Shown one piece after another: positions 9,468-18,608 of a DNA stretch of 64,000 nt. Origin of the DNA: MPNP01 sp965221445. GTDB taxonomy: Bacteria; Pseudomonadota; Alphaproteobacteria; Rhodobacterales; Rhodobacteraceae. Below the pieces are notes generated by a model. It was not told where the DNA came from. It saw nothing but the letters and a program-made list of their open reading frames with translations, and did no database searches. The translations under genes were made by a program, and so were the position numbers. Where the stretch lies: assembly GCA_965221445.1 (NCBI GenBank), contig CBDCSF010000013.1:2232001-2296000 (forward strand), written 5' to 3'. Numbering within the stretch: the first letter of the stretch is position 1; every line of letters starts with the position of its first letter.

Positions 9468-9659
9468 AATCTTGAACGGATTTCCGCAAACATTTTGTAG
9501 CAAGGTCTGTATAAGAGCCTTTGTTGAAAGCCTTGAGTAAATAATCGATTCATGAATTCATTTGTGTCGTTAGATCAAAACAATTGAAACCAATCGTAGG
9601 TTCCAAGCTTGGTTTGGTAAATAAATCTTAAACAATTGTTGAATAAAATGATAATTTTG

Positions 9660-9676
9660 ATTACCTGATAGGTAAT
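9660..9676. promoter_or_regulatory. Inverted repeat at the higBA start, likely operator
   Basis: ATTACCT-GAT-AGGTAAT is a 17-base palindrome with perfect 7-base arms directly in front of the toxin reading frame. HigA-type antitoxins repress their own promoter by binding such sites. Its overlap with the first possible ATG (9675) supports the second ATG (9696) as the real toxin start. Inference from symmetry and location. Confidence 0.45.
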
Positions 9677-9695
9677 GAAAATAGCAAATATATTT

Positions 9696-10031
9696 ATGGA
9701 AATAACCTTCAAAACAACCAAGATTGAAAAGGCATGTAGTTCAGAGAAGAATCTTCTGAAATCTTACGGAAAGCAAAATGCAAGAATTATCTTGGTGCGC
9801 CTGACAGAGCTTGAATCATTTCTTAATTTGGCTGAAATCCCCACAGAGAAGCCATTTAGATTGCATAAGTAACAAGGAAAACGGGAAAAGCAATATGCAG
9901 TTAATCTTGGAAAACAAATGAGACTTATTTTTGAGCCAGATAATGATCCTATTCCGCGTAAGAAGGTCGGAGGCATGGACAAAGAGAAGATTACAAAAAT
10001 AGCTATCGTGAGTATAGAGGATTACCACTGA
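9696..10031 (+). pseudogene. higB: HigB-family toxin, interrupted by an in-frame TAA
   Basis: RelE/ParE-superfamily mRNA interferase toxin of a HigBA module, apparently inactivated. The frame from ATG 9696 (MEITFKTTKIEKACSSEKNL) runs 58 codons to a TAA at 9870-9872, then continues open in the same frame to TGA at 10029-10031. The second half still reads as HigB: QGKREKQYAVNL, QMRLIFEPDNDPIP, and the family's IAIVSIEDYH end. In relatives the interrupted position usually holds leucine, so one change from TTA to TAA explains it. Total ancestral length of 111 residues matches HigB. The antitoxin starts 12 bases later behind AAGGAG. A sequencing error is the main alternative. Confidence 0.8.
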
Positions 10032-10043
10032 AGGAGAACGAAA

Positions 10044-11138
10044 ATGTCTGCCATAAAAAATCAATTTAATCCAGATTATGGTGTTCCTCCTGGATGGGCG
10101 TTAGAGGAAATTTTGCAGGATAGGAATTTGTCTCAGGCAGAATTTGCCAGAAGGTGTGGCCGTACTCCAAAATTGATTAGCGAAATAATTTCCGGCAAGG
10201 CTCCAATTGAGACTGAAACAGCATTGCAGTTCGAAAGAGCAACCGGAGTAGATGCTGGAGTATGGGAACGTATGGAAGCTAGGTACCGACGTCACCTCGC
10301 ACTTGAAAAAGAGGTCAAAGAAGCCGAAGTGTGGCAAAAATCTTTCCCATTACGTGAATTGGTCAAGCGAGGTCACCTAACTAGGCCTGAATCAAAAGTT
10401 GATGCTGTTTCAAAACTTCTTACGTTTTTTGGTGTCGGCTCAATTGACGGTTGGAAATACCGTTATGATGGAATGAATGTTGCCTACCGGCATTCCCCGA
10501 GTTTCAAGAGTAATGAGTATGCTTTGGCTACATGGCTCAGACTAGGTGAAATCGAAGCGGAAGCTCAAGATTGTACTGAATACGATAAGAGCACTTTTAG
10601 GAAAGCGGCAAAAACCATTCGTGGATTGACAAGCAAACCGGTTGAAAATGTCATACGGGAAACGGTTGAAATCTGCAATAATGCAGGTGTAGCACTTGTA
10701 ATTATTACTCCACTACCAGGAATTGCCCTTAGCGGTGCGGCAAGGTGGTTATCACCTAGAAAGGCAATTATCCAACTGACAGCAAGACATAAAGCCGATG
10801 ACCACCTCTGGTTCAGTTTTTTCCATGAGGTTGCTCATATATTATTGCACAGCAAGAAGAATATTTTTGTTGAGGAAGGGATTGCGAATCAAAAAGACCA
10901 GAATGAGTTGGAAGTTGAAGCTAATGAATGGGCTTCAAATTTTCTGGTACCGAAAAAGGCTTGGGACAAATTTATCTTACGGAACAATTTTTCCAAAACT
11001 GAAGTATCAAAGTTCGCAAAGGACCTGAAAATAGCTCCAGGAATTATAGTCGGCAAACTCCAATATGAGGGGTTGGTGACCTACAAGTCACGTTTAAACG
11101 GATTAAAGCAAAAGGTTGAACTTGACAAAATCAAGTAA
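10044..11138 (+). CDS. higA: HigA-family antitoxin fused to ImmA/IrrE metallopeptidase domain
   Basis: A 364-residue protein. Residues about 12-75 form an XRE-type helix-turn-helix of the HigA class (LSQAEFARRCGRTPKLISEI). A middle linker follows, then an ImmA/IrrE-type zinc peptidase domain with HEVAH at 261-265 and downstream acidic residues in EVEANEWASNFLVP. HTH plus ImmA fusions serve as self-repressing antitoxins or stress regulators, and the peptidase may cleave a repressor or antitoxin. Behind a strong ribosome binding site, 12 bases after the broken higB. The frame is fully intact, so it may have outlived its toxin as a regulator. Confidence 0.88.
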   Translation: MSAIKNQFNPDYGVPPGWALEEILQDRNLSQAEFARRCGRTPKLISEIISGKAPIETETALQFERATGVDAGVWERMEARYRRHLALEKEVKEAEVWQKSFPLRELVKRGHLTRPESKVDAVSKLLTFFGVGSIDGWKYRYDGMNVAYRHSPSFKSNEYALATWLRLGEIEAEAQDCTEYDKSTFRKAAKTIRGLTSKPVENVIRETVEICNNAGVALVIITPLPGIALSGAARWLSPRKAIIQLTARHKADDHLWFSFFHEVAHILLHSKKNIFVEEGIANQKDQNELEVEANEWASNFLVPKKAWDKFILRNNFSKTEVSKFAKDLKIAPGIIVGKLQYEGLVTYKSRLNGLKQKVELDKIK

Positions 11139-11232
11139 AAATTGAGGTTCATTTGCATAATTTTGTGATTGAATTAATAAGCGCTTGATCCTATAGGTTA
11201 TTTGGTTTGAGCTTCGCACAGGAGCTAGAAAT

Positions 11233-11361
11233 ATGGCTGAACAGTTTCCTTGCCCCACCCGTACCAGATGTAGATTTTTACGCAAACTATTATTGATGAA
11301 CCAGATCGCTCTTGCAAATGTAAAAAGTTTCATGAGCAGCAACCCGAACTTTACGAATTAA
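11233..11361 (+). CDS. Possible 42-residue protein, unknown
   Basis: A short frame starting at ATG 11233 with AGGAG seven bases upstream, ending six bases before the heparinase-like gene. It has four basic residues in its first half (RTRCRFLRK) and resembles no family I know. The ribosome binding site is better than that of the downstream gene, so it might act as a leader whose translation is coupled to it. Low confidence that it is expressed. Confidence 0.25.
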   Translation: MAEQFPCPTRTRCRFLRKLLLMNQIALANVKSFMSSNPNFTN

Positions 11362-11366
11362 CATTT

Positions 11367-13076
11367 ATGCCGGACTTTAACGACTTTGATTTTTCTCATG
11401 ATGGTTTTTGGCCCTCAATTGGAAGGAGAAAGTGGAGGCTGGGTTGGTTGACGCCCATCCTTGCTTCACCCTTGCCAGAAGATTTCAGCCCCAACTTAAT
11501 TCAAACAAGGTTAAATGGGTCAGAGAGGGTTGGGCAAACGCTTTTACAAAACAGATATATGTTTAATGGAGAGAAGGTTCTGGTTTCCGACAGTAATTTT
11601 TGGTCCATCGCTACTACAAATCCCACGCTGCTTGCAAGGTTACACAGCTTTCAATGGATGGGAGACTTGGCTTCGGTAGGTTCGGTTGAGGCTAGAAGCC
11701 TGGCTCACAAGACGATTGGTGACTGGTTATCACGATTTGGCAATGGGAAGGGTATGGGATGGGCACCGGAAATTGTTGGCCGTAGATTAATCTGGTTGGT
11801 TAGAAACCATTGGTTATACCTAACCACAAACGATCAAAACTTCGAAAGAAAAATCTTAAATTCAATCCAGTTGCAGTACAATTATCTGAATTTTTTCATG
11901 AACTCCATTCAGGAGCCCATTCTTCGAGCCGAAGCTCTTATGGGACTTATCCATGCAGGATACTTTCTCAAACGCAAACGGAAAACAATTGGTCGTCATT
12001 ATCAAAGAATCCAAAATGAAATAGCTGGTCAAATTAAAGAAGATGGTGAAAACCTGATCCGAAACCCTCACGACTTATTGATCTATGGGATAATGCTCTG
12101 TTGGATCATAGAACTCGCAGATGAGATGGAAACCGCACTACCTGAAGAAATGGATAAGCTGGCCAATAGTATTGGAAAATCCTTAAGTGTAATTTGTCAC
12201 TATAATGGGAAATTGGCACGATTTCATGGGGGAAGAGATACACCCTCCCATCTTGTCAGCCAGACCATCAACTTCCTCACCAGAAAAGATAATTCGGTTT
12301 CCGGGAAGGGATTGGGGTATCGTAAACTACAGCAGGGTTCAACAAGCCTCATTATTGATGTTGCGCCCCCACCACGGAAAAGCAATTCGCAATCAGCAAT
12401 TTCAACGCAAAATACATTTGAAATAACATCCAACTTTTCCCCGCTCTGCGTAAACGTTGGTTTTGAGGAGAAAATGGAGAAAACCATTGAATATCAAACC
12501 CAGTTTACAAACTCCCATAGCGCTCTCCAGATTAACGGAGCAGTTTCTCTCAAGAACAGTTCTCACGTAGATGTTAGCGAGGAAGAAATTGCCAGAAGGA
12601 ACTACAGCGAATTGAAAAGGGAAAAGGGTTTTCAGATATTGACATCCCAGCATGATGCTTTCGTAACAGAATTTGGGTATTATCACCAGCGTGAAATCAG
12701 AATGGATCCGCTCGGCAATGAAATTATTGGAATCGACACACTGATTCCAAATGAAATGGGGTTGAACAATGATGCTTCCTATACCATCAGTTTTAACCTT
12801 CATCCCGACGTCGTACCTGAATGGTCAGAGGAAAGAATGTCTTTACAATTTGTCCTTCCACAAGGAGAGGTTTGGGATTTTCAGTATGAGGGAAGAGGGA
12901 CCATGGTATGGAATGAGGGTATTTTTCTGGATACAATAAATTCAAAAATTATTCCTACCAATCTGATTCAAATAACTGGTTCAACCAATGGGAACAGGTC
13001 CCGACTACGATGGAAATTGCAAAAGGTAGGTTTTTCTAGTTCTGAACAAAACCTTATCACGGCCAGTATTCCCTAA
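11367..13076 (+). CDS. Heparinase II/III family protein
   Basis: A 569-residue protein of the heparinase II/III-like family found next to core genes in most Alphaproteobacteria. The N-terminal half is an alpha/alpha toroid with typical segments (GDWLSRFGNGKGMGWAPEIV, then LRAEALMGLIHAGYFL). The C-terminal half is a beta-sandwich ending in RLRWKLQKVGF. True heparinases are lyases of acidic polysaccharides; the alphaproteobacterial core version has no proven substrate and may act in envelope polysaccharide metabolism. No signal peptide was seen at the N-terminus. The ATG at 11367 has no obvious ribosome binding site. Confidence 0.82.
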   Translation: MPDFNDFDFSHDGFWPSIGRRKWRLGWLTPILASPLPEDFSPNLIQTRLNGSERVGQTLLQNRYMFNGEKVLVSDSNFWSIATTNPTLLARLHSFQWMGDLASVGSVEARSLAHKTIGDWLSRFGNGKGMGWAPEIVGRRLIWLVRNHWLYLTTNDQNFERKILNSIQLQYNYLNFFMNSIQEPILRAEALMGLIHAGYFLKRKRKTIGRHYQRIQNEIAGQIKEDGENLIRNPHDLLIYGIMLCWIIELADEMETALPEEMDKLANSIGKSLSVICHYNGKLARFHGGRDTPSHLVSQTINFLTRKDNSVSGKGLGYRKLQQGSTSLIIDVAPPPRKSNSQSAISTQNTFEITSNFSPLCVNVGFEEKMEKTIEYQTQFTNSHSALQINGAVSLKNSSHVDVSEEEIARRNYSELKREKGFQILTSQHDAFVTEFGYYHQREIRMDPLGNEIIGIDTLIPNEMGLNNDASYTISFNLHPDVVPEWSEERMSLQFVLPQGEVWDFQYEGRGTMVWNEGIFLDTINSKIIPTNLIQITGSTNGNRSRLRWKLQKVGFSSSEQNLITASIP

Positions 13077-13113
13077 AGGCTTTTATTTCAGGTACTGTTT
13101 TTACAGGGGGCAA

Positions 13114-13602
13114 ATGGTTCGGCTATTTTTAATTTCTCTCGTTACACTGTGTTTTGATCAGTTTTCAAAGTTATTTATCCATAATGTTCTTAATCTGGAA
13201 GAAATTCGCAGATTAGTTGTAATACCGACGGTTTTGAATTTCCACTTGGCATGGAATGAGGGAATAAATTTTGGTTTGTTTGGTGATGGGGGAGAACAAA
13301 CAAAATATATCTGGATAGTTATTGCACTTGTAATTGTAGTAGGCTTTTACTGGTATGCTTATAAACAGGAGAAATCATGGGACATGATTATCCCGGTTGG
13401 TCTCATTACCGGTGGGGCCTTGGGAAACACGATTGACAGGATCATTTATGGTGCTGTAATGGATTATTTGAATGTAACTTGTTGTGGGATTAAAAATCCA
13501 TTTTCCTTTAATATTGCTGATACTGCTATATTTTCAGGTCTGGCTTTAATGTTATATTTCAGTTACAAAAACAGAGATTCTATAAATCTCAATAAAGACT
13601 AA
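13114..13602 (+). CDS. lspA: Lipoprotein signal peptidase (signal peptidase II)
   Basis: Inner-membrane aspartic protease that removes the signal peptide of lipoproteins after diacylglyceryl transfer. 162 residues with four hydrophobic segments. The catalytic pair is D117 (GNTIDRIIYGAVMDYLN) and D136 (FSFNIADTAIFSG). The conserved WNEGINFGLF block is present. AGGGGG precedes the ATG. It is followed 19 bases later by a lipoprotein gene and then the M16 pair, a conserved alphaproteobacterial order. Its clients here would include LptM and the BamF-like protein. Confidence 0.97.
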   Translation: MVRLFLISLVTLCFDQFSKLFIHNVLNLEEIRRLVVIPTVLNFHLAWNEGINFGLFGDGGEQTKYIWIVIALVIVVGFYWYAYKQEKSWDMIIPVGLITGGALGNTIDRIIYGAVMDYLNVTCCGIKNPFSFNIADTAIFSGLALMLYFSYKNRDSINLNKD

Positions 13603-13621
13603 ATTCGATTGGGGACAATAC

Positions 13622-14116
13622 ATGAACAAGGGGTTGTGTTTTTCGGTTTTAATTTTGATAACCCTGGCCGGGTGTTCAAGAAATTCCTCAGATCCAGAGT
13701 TGGTGTTCTTCAAATCAAAGGGTGCACCAGATGAATTGACACTGGTTGTGTATGACTCCATTGAGAAACCTGGGTCTTTGGAAACATTACCCCCGCCAGG
13801 TACCTCCAGAAGTACCGCTGAACCGACGCCCCAAGCGGATATTCTTCGTCTTCTAGGTTCTACAGGGAGGGAAAAGGTTGATGGCAGTATTTCTGCCCAG
13901 GATGATGATTTATTACTTTATACACATAGGATGGGCTCTGGTGACGATATCAGGGGATTACTTGCCGAGGAAGATTTGGAATTTCGGCGAAGGAATCAAG
14001 CCAGACCCATGGAGAGACTAGCCAATATAAATGTTTATTTTGCAGCCTATTCCTTTATGGCCTTGGATAGTAGAGCGGAATATTTAAGGCTCCAGTCAGA
14101 GGGTGTTATACCCTGA
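13622..14116 (+). CDS. DUF3035 lipoprotein, BamF-like
   Basis: A 164-residue lipoprotein with a hydrophobic signal and lipobox LAGC (Cys at residue 18). The segment KGAPDELTLV... followed by LPPPGT is the DUF3035 hallmark. In Caulobacter such a protein (BamF) is a subunit of the outer-membrane beta-barrel assembly complex and carries a BamC-like binding motif. Location directly after lspA and before the M16 peptidases is the usual one. Membership in the BAM complex is by family, not shown here. Confidence 0.8.
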   Translation: MNKGLCFSVLILITLAGCSRNSSDPELVFFKSKGAPDELTLVVYDSIEKPGSLETLPPPGTSRSTAEPTPQADILRLLGSTGREKVDGSISAQDDDLLLYTHRMGSGDDIRGLLAEEDLEFRRRNQARPMERLANINVYFAAYSFMALDSRAEYLRLQSEGVIP

Positions 14117-14212
14117 TTTAGCCTAAATCAATCTTAACCAAATTGTTATTTCCCATTCCTGTAAAGGAGAGGAATAGTATCCAAAATAGTTTTTTGATCA
14201 GGTGATAGAAAT

Positions 14213-15556
14213 ATGATCGTCAGGTTCTTTTCATTAATTGGTATTTTTCTCTTATCGGGTTCTTTTCCTTTGGTTGGGGAAGTTCCAGACAATGTGTCCC
14301 AATTCAAACTTGAAAACGGTTTAAAGATAATCGTTATTGAAAATCACCGGGCCCCAATAGTCAACCACACTATCTGGTACGATGTTGGAGCCTCTGATGA
14401 TCCCTATGGTAAATCGGGCCTTTCACATTTTCTTGAGCACTTGATGTTTGACGGAACTAAAACTACTAAATCGGGTGAATTTGATAATCGCATCAAACTC
14501 ATGGGAGGCTTCAATAATGCCTTTACCAACCAGGAAGGTACGGCCTACACAGTGGAAATTTCGACTGAATTTCTGGAGCCTGTCATGGAATTAGAAGCCG
14601 ACCGCATGCAAAATTTGGACTTAAAACCTGATCATGTAATGCGGGAAAGAGAGGTCATACTTGAAGAGAGGAAACAGCGGGTTGATTCCAATCCTTCCAG
14701 TCTTTTAAACGAACAGATGTCCGCAACACTTTTCCAAAACCACCCTTACGGTATACCTACAATTGGGTGGGAACACGAAATGAGGTCTCTCACTCTAGAG
14801 GATGTAAAATCATTTTACGAAAAATATTATCACCCCAAGAATGCAACACTGATAATTAGCGGAGATGTTTATCCCGACCAGGTTCTTGAACTAGCCAATA
14901 AATATTTTGGTCATTTGACCTCTCCTGAAAATTTTGAGAGAAAGCCAATACTGCTGGAACCTCCGCATATGGCTGAAAGACGGGTTTGGTTTCCCGACCC
15001 ACGAGTGTCAACCGAATATGTCTTTCGTAAATACCTTGTTCCAGCACAATATTCATCTGACACCGAGAACCTGGCTGCCATTGCCCTCATGGTAGAAGTT
15101 CTGGGAGGCAGTGGAATTACTTCGGTATTAGGTGAAAAACTCACCTTGGATGAGAAAATCGCTACCTACACCGGTGCCAGTTTTGCAGGGGATATAACCC
15201 GACCGGTTGTCATTAATCTGTATGTGATCCCTGCACAAGGGGTAAGCCTTGAAGAAGCAGAAGCCAAGATGGATGAAGTCATAGTGAATTTCCTGGAAGA
15301 GGGTGTTGATCCGGAGCATTTGGAGAGAATTAAGAAGCAGTTGAGATATGCCAGGATTTACGCCCAAGATGATGCCAAGAACGCAGCAATGGAGTACGGC
15401 ACTGGTTATATCAATGGCCTGACACTGGAACAAACTGCGGAATGGACAGAGCAACTGCTAAGTGTTGATGAAGAGAGTGTCTTGGAATCAGCAGAAATTT
15501 TACTCAGCAAAAACAATTCTGTGACAGGGTGGTTACTAAAGGAGGTCTCAGAATAA
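14213..15556 (+). CDS. M16 family zinc peptidase, catalytic subunit
   Basis: A 447-residue exported peptidase of the pitrilysin/processing-peptidase family. An N-terminal signal peptide (about 22 residues) precedes the inverted zinc motif HFLEH (H72, E75, H76) in GKSGLSHFLEHLMFDGT. The distal Glu ligand is expected in EVSTEFLEPVMELEADRM-like sequence near residue 120. The second, inactive half follows as a separate gene overlapping by one base (TAATG), so the pair probably forms a heterodimer in the periplasm. Substrates are unknown, probably peptides or misfolded envelope proteins. Confidence 0.93.
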   Translation: MIVRFFSLIGIFLLSGSFPLVGEVPDNVSQFKLENGLKIIVIENHRAPIVNHTIWYDVGASDDPYGKSGLSHFLEHLMFDGTKTTKSGEFDNRIKLMGGFNNAFTNQEGTAYTVEISTEFLEPVMELEADRMQNLDLKPDHVMREREVILEERKQRVDSNPSSLLNEQMSATLFQNHPYGIPTIGWEHEMRSLTLEDVKSFYEKYYHPKNATLIISGDVYPDQVLELANKYFGHLTSPENFERKPILLEPPHMAERRVWFPDPRVSTEYVFRKYLVPAQYSSDTENLAAIALMVEVLGGSGITSVLGEKLTLDEKIATYTGASFAGDITRPVVINLYVIPAQGVSLEEAEAKMDEVIVNFLEEGVDPEHLERIKKQLRYARIYAQDDAKNAAMEYGTGYINGLTLEQTAEWTEQLLSVDEESVLESAEILLSKNNSVTGWLLKEVSE

Positions 15557-16863
15557 TGTTCAAGAATTTTGCATTTGCTATTTCCTTTGCCACACTCATG
15601 GCAACTGGATTACATGCCACGGTGGATATACAGGAAATTGAAACACCTAAAGGTATCAAAGCCTGGCTAGTTGAGGATCATTCCAATCCCATTGTAGCAC
15701 TACAGATATTTTTTATGGGTGGAAGTATCAACGATCCTGCAAATAAGGAAGGTGCTGTTTACCTGATGATGGGATTACTGGAAGAAGGGGCAGATGATCT
15801 TGATGCCGTAGGTTTTCGGGTTGAAATGGAAGAGTTGGGGGCAAGTTTTGAATTTGACGCCTATAAGGAGGCGGTTTCGGTATCAACCCAGATGATTACG
15901 GAAAACCTTGAACCTTCAGTGGAGTTGTTACGCAAGGCCTTGGAACAACCCAATTTTGATCTCGAAGCTTTTGAGAGGGTAAGAGGTCAAGTACTTACCA
16001 TCATAGAGTTCAATGAGACAGATCCTGATGAAATTACCTACAATGCGTTCGCCAACATTATGTTCGGTGACCACCCACTGCATCGAGTAATTGAAGGTAC
16101 CCGAACTTCGGTCTCCAGCCTGACCCGAGAAGATGTAATTGCCGCCCACCAAAATACACTTGTCAGGGGAAATGTTGTAGTTGGGGCAGCAGGAGATATA
16201 ACCGCAGATCAACTTGCCAACCTTCTTGATAATTTGTTGGGCGGGTTACCCAAGGAAATTCCATCAGAGCCACCTGTACCTACCATACCGCAAGAAGGTA
16301 TGGTGGAAGTTATCGATTTTCCCACACCACAAACAAATATTGTTTTTGGACACAGGGGATTGTCCCGGGACAATTCAGATTTCTTGCTGGCCTATGTCTT
16401 AAACGAGGTTTTTGGACGATCAGGGTTTAATTCACGTTTGCAAAAGGAATTACGGGTAGAACTTGGATTAACTTACGGAATAGGGACATATCTTTCGACA
16501 TTCCAATCGGGGGGACTGATTGTAGGAAGCATGGCCACGGCCAATGAAACAGTTAATGAAGCACTGGAGGCAATCCGAAGAGAATGGGGAAAGATAGCTA
16601 ACGAAGGAATCACCCAGGAAGAACTTGACACGATAAAAATGTATTTAAAAGGTTCTTACCCACTCAGGTTTAAAACCAATGAATCGATTTCAGGTATTCT
16701 TGCTGGGATGCAACTGGATAATATACCAGCCTCCTATGTGAAAAACCGTAATGATATGATTGAAGCCATCGAACTGGAGGAAATCAACAGGGTAGCCAAA
16801 TACTTGTTTCGACCTGAAGAATTGGTGTTTGTGATCGTTGGACAACCTGAGATAGATTCCTGA
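15556..16863 (+). CDS. M16 family peptidase-like protein, non-catalytic subunit
   Basis: A 435-residue partner of the preceding gene, with a signal peptide (to about residue 20, ...GLHATVD). It has the M16 fold but no HxxEH: the corresponding stretch reads MGLLEEGADDLD. It keeps the C-terminal substrate-binding features (RVELGLTYGIGTYLSTFQSG). The start is ATG 15556 with AAGGAGG upstream and a one-base overlap with the stop of the catalytic subunit. Convergent with the HNH nuclease gene, only two bases apart. Confidence 0.92.
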   Translation: MFKNFAFAISFATLMATGLHATVDIQEIETPKGIKAWLVEDHSNPIVALQIFFMGGSINDPANKEGAVYLMMGLLEEGADDLDAVGFRVEMEELGASFEFDAYKEAVSVSTQMITENLEPSVELLRKALEQPNFDLEAFERVRGQVLTIIEFNETDPDEITYNAFANIMFGDHPLHRVIEGTRTSVSSLTREDVIAAHQNTLVRGNVVVGAAGDITADQLANLLDNLLGGLPKEIPSEPPVPTIPQEGMVEVIDFPTPQTNIVFGHRGLSRDNSDFLLAYVLNEVFGRSGFNSRLQKELRVELGLTYGIGTYLSTFQSGGLIVGSMATANETVNEALEAIRREWGKIANEGITQEELDTIKMYLKGSYPLRFKTNESISGILAGMQLDNIPASYVKNRNDMIEAIELEEINRVAKYLFRPEELVFVIVGQPEIDS

Positions 16864-16865
16864 AA

Positions 16866-17582
16866 CTATTCACAAACAACTCCGTCGCCATCCCTATCCC
16901 ACATAAATTTATAGGCCGGGTGAGTTGCATATACAGGTGCAATTCCTGCTTTCCGTGCTTCACTGCATGTAACACGTCCATCTCCATCCTCGTCCCACTC
17001 TGAAGTTGGCAAGGGTGATGTGGGCGTTCCCTCAAGAAATATCAGTTGAAAGGATTCGCAGGTCTCCATCACTTTATCAATGGCCCCGGCTTCTTTTCGG
17101 TCAATTGTCAGGTTGTATTTCAATCTGACCTTTAAAATTCGGTTTACGAACCAGCATTTATTATATTGTGGCAGCCATTCAGCAGCATCGAAATACCTTT
17201 TATGATCTCGGTTGATTACAGGGCTGGCCAAAGTAAGATTATCCAGATCAGAAGCAAATTGCCTTTTCTCCCTGTTACTTCTTCCACATAGCCCGCTATC
17301 ATGGGCCTCTGAGGTAGCAATCATATGTTCAATGTCCGTTTGGGTTCGAAAATTAAAGTACCTGCCTGTATATGGAGAATAGATCTTACCTCCCATTGAT
17401 CTTATGATTTCCAATTCCACACTTTGTGGATATCTGTAATCATCCCGGTTATAAGGGGCACATCTGTTTTCGGGTGCAACTCTTAGTCCCCGCCATCCTT
17501 CCTCGGCAATTAATGACCCTGTTCCAAGTAACAGTGTTATGAGTACTACAAATGAAAGTTCTAGGAAATTTGGTGCTCGCAT
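16866..17582 (-). CDS. Secreted HNH-type nuclease (DUF1524-like) with C-terminal calcium-binding motifs
   Basis: A 238-residue protein with a signal peptide (residues 1-26). The core resembles GmrSD/DUF1524 HNH endonucleases: E85-H86 in DIEHMIATSEAHDSGLC, then DNLTLASPVINRDHK and the AAEWLPQYNKCW block. After it come two calcium-binding loops, DEDGDGRVTCSEA (EF-hand-like) and the terminal WDRDGDGVVCE (excalibur type). An extracellular or periplasmic DNase for nucleotide scavenging or competence-related DNA processing is plausible. Cysteines are frequent, fitting export. The fold assignment is motif-based. Confidence 0.8.
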   Translation of the reverse strand: MRAPNFLELSFVVLITLLLGTGSLIAEEGWRGLRVAPENRCAPYNRDDYRYPQSVELEIIRSMGGKIYSPYTGRYFNFRTQTDIEHMIATSEAHDSGLCGRSNREKRQFASDLDNLTLASPVINRDHKRYFDAAEWLPQYNKCWFVNRILKVRLKYNLTIDRKEAGAIDKVMETCESFQLIFLEGTPTSPLPTSEWDEDGDGRVTCSEARKAGIAPVYATHPAYKFMWDRDGDGVVCE

Positions 17583-17736
17583 TTGAGTAATTTTTAAGTC
17601 GTTGTCGAAAAGAATTCAGAAAGTACTGATTGGCAGTAATTAAATATAGAAAAATCCAGTATAATATTTAGGCTCGGGGTATCCGAAATTTAAATTGAAG
17701 AATTTTATCTGCGAAGGAAAAATCTAGGAGGTATCA

Positions 17737-18528
17737 ATGATAAAACAACTTGTAGCCTTAGTTTTAGTTTTAATCTTGTACGTATCCCAGGTGTTGGGAC
17801 AAGGACTCCCGGACCTTGAAGGTAAGGAAATTGTTGTAGTTACAGAAAATGCTTATCCACCACTGCAATTTATAGATCCCAATTCGGGTGATGCTATTGG
17901 GTGGGAATATGATGCAATGGACGAAATTGCTTCCTTATTAAACGCCAGCATAACTTATGAAAATATCAGTTGGGATGCGATGATAGCTGCAGTGAGCGAG
18001 GGTCAGTATGATTTGGGTATGACAGGTATTACAATCCGGGAAGACAGAATGGAAAAGGTTGATTTTTCAGTTGCCTACATGCGTTCTGAAATGGTCATGA
18101 TGGTAAGAGGTGATGAAAATAGGTTTGGCAATGCAGAGGAGTTTGCCGCTGATCCGGATTTGTTGATGGCTGCTCAACCGGGTACAACTCCATTTTATGT
18201 TGGTGTTTATGATGTACTTGATGGAAATGAGCAAAATCCCAGAATAGTTTTGTTTGAAACTTTTGGTGCAGGTGTACAGGCTTTGAAAACAGGTGATGTA
18301 GACCTGGTTTTAACCGATGGGACAGCAGGTGCAGGTTATGTTGATGCCTCGGATGGTGGCCTGAAAATCATAGGAAGCCCGTTGGGAACCGAGGATTTCG
18401 GGTTTATTTTCCCCAAGGGATCGGATTTGGTTGAGCCCATAAATGAAGCAATCATGGCCATGCAAGCCTCAGGGTCCATAGATGCTTTGAACAAAAAATG
18501 GTTTCTTGATTACAAAATGGGACAATAA
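17737..18528 (+). CDS. Polar amino-acid ABC transporter substrate-binding protein
   Basis: A 263-residue periplasmic receptor of the SBP_bac_3 family. Signal peptide to about residue 22 (...VLGQG), then IVVVTENAYPPLQFID, the family pattern GWEYDAMDEIA, and YDLGMTGITIREDRMEKVDF, which forms the amino-acid binding site. Strong AGGAGG site before the ATG. It is followed by its permease; no ATPase gene lies nearby, so an ATPase encoded elsewhere must serve it. Ligand likely a polar or acidic amino acid. Confidence 0.92.
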   Translation: MIKQLVALVLVLILYVSQVLGQGLPDLEGKEIVVVTENAYPPLQFIDPNSGDAIGWEYDAMDEIASLLNASITYENISWDAMIAAVSEGQYDLGMTGITIREDRMEKVDFSVAYMRSEMVMMVRGDENRFGNAEEFAADPDLLMAAQPGTTPFYVGVYDVLDGNEQNPRIVLFETFGAGVQALKTGDVDLVLTDGTAGAGYVDASDGGLKIIGSPLGTEDFGFIFPKGSDLVEPINEAIMAMQASGSIDALNKKWFLDYKMGQ

Positions 18529-18608
18529 TCCTGGTTCTTAACAGGTATGCACCCATAAAGTGATTTTTAGGAACAATTATTTCCTGCCCTGATTACAAAA
18601 TGGGGCAA
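18507..18608. repeat. Pair of 19-base near-identical direct repeats
   Basis: TGATTACAAAATGGG(A/G)CAA occurs at 18507-18525 (last codons of the receptor gene) and at 18590-18608 (around the permease start codon), 83 bases apart and differing at one base. In both copies the frame reads DYKMGQ. This could be a short local duplication that supplied the permease start, or an assembly artefact. Confidence 0.7.
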
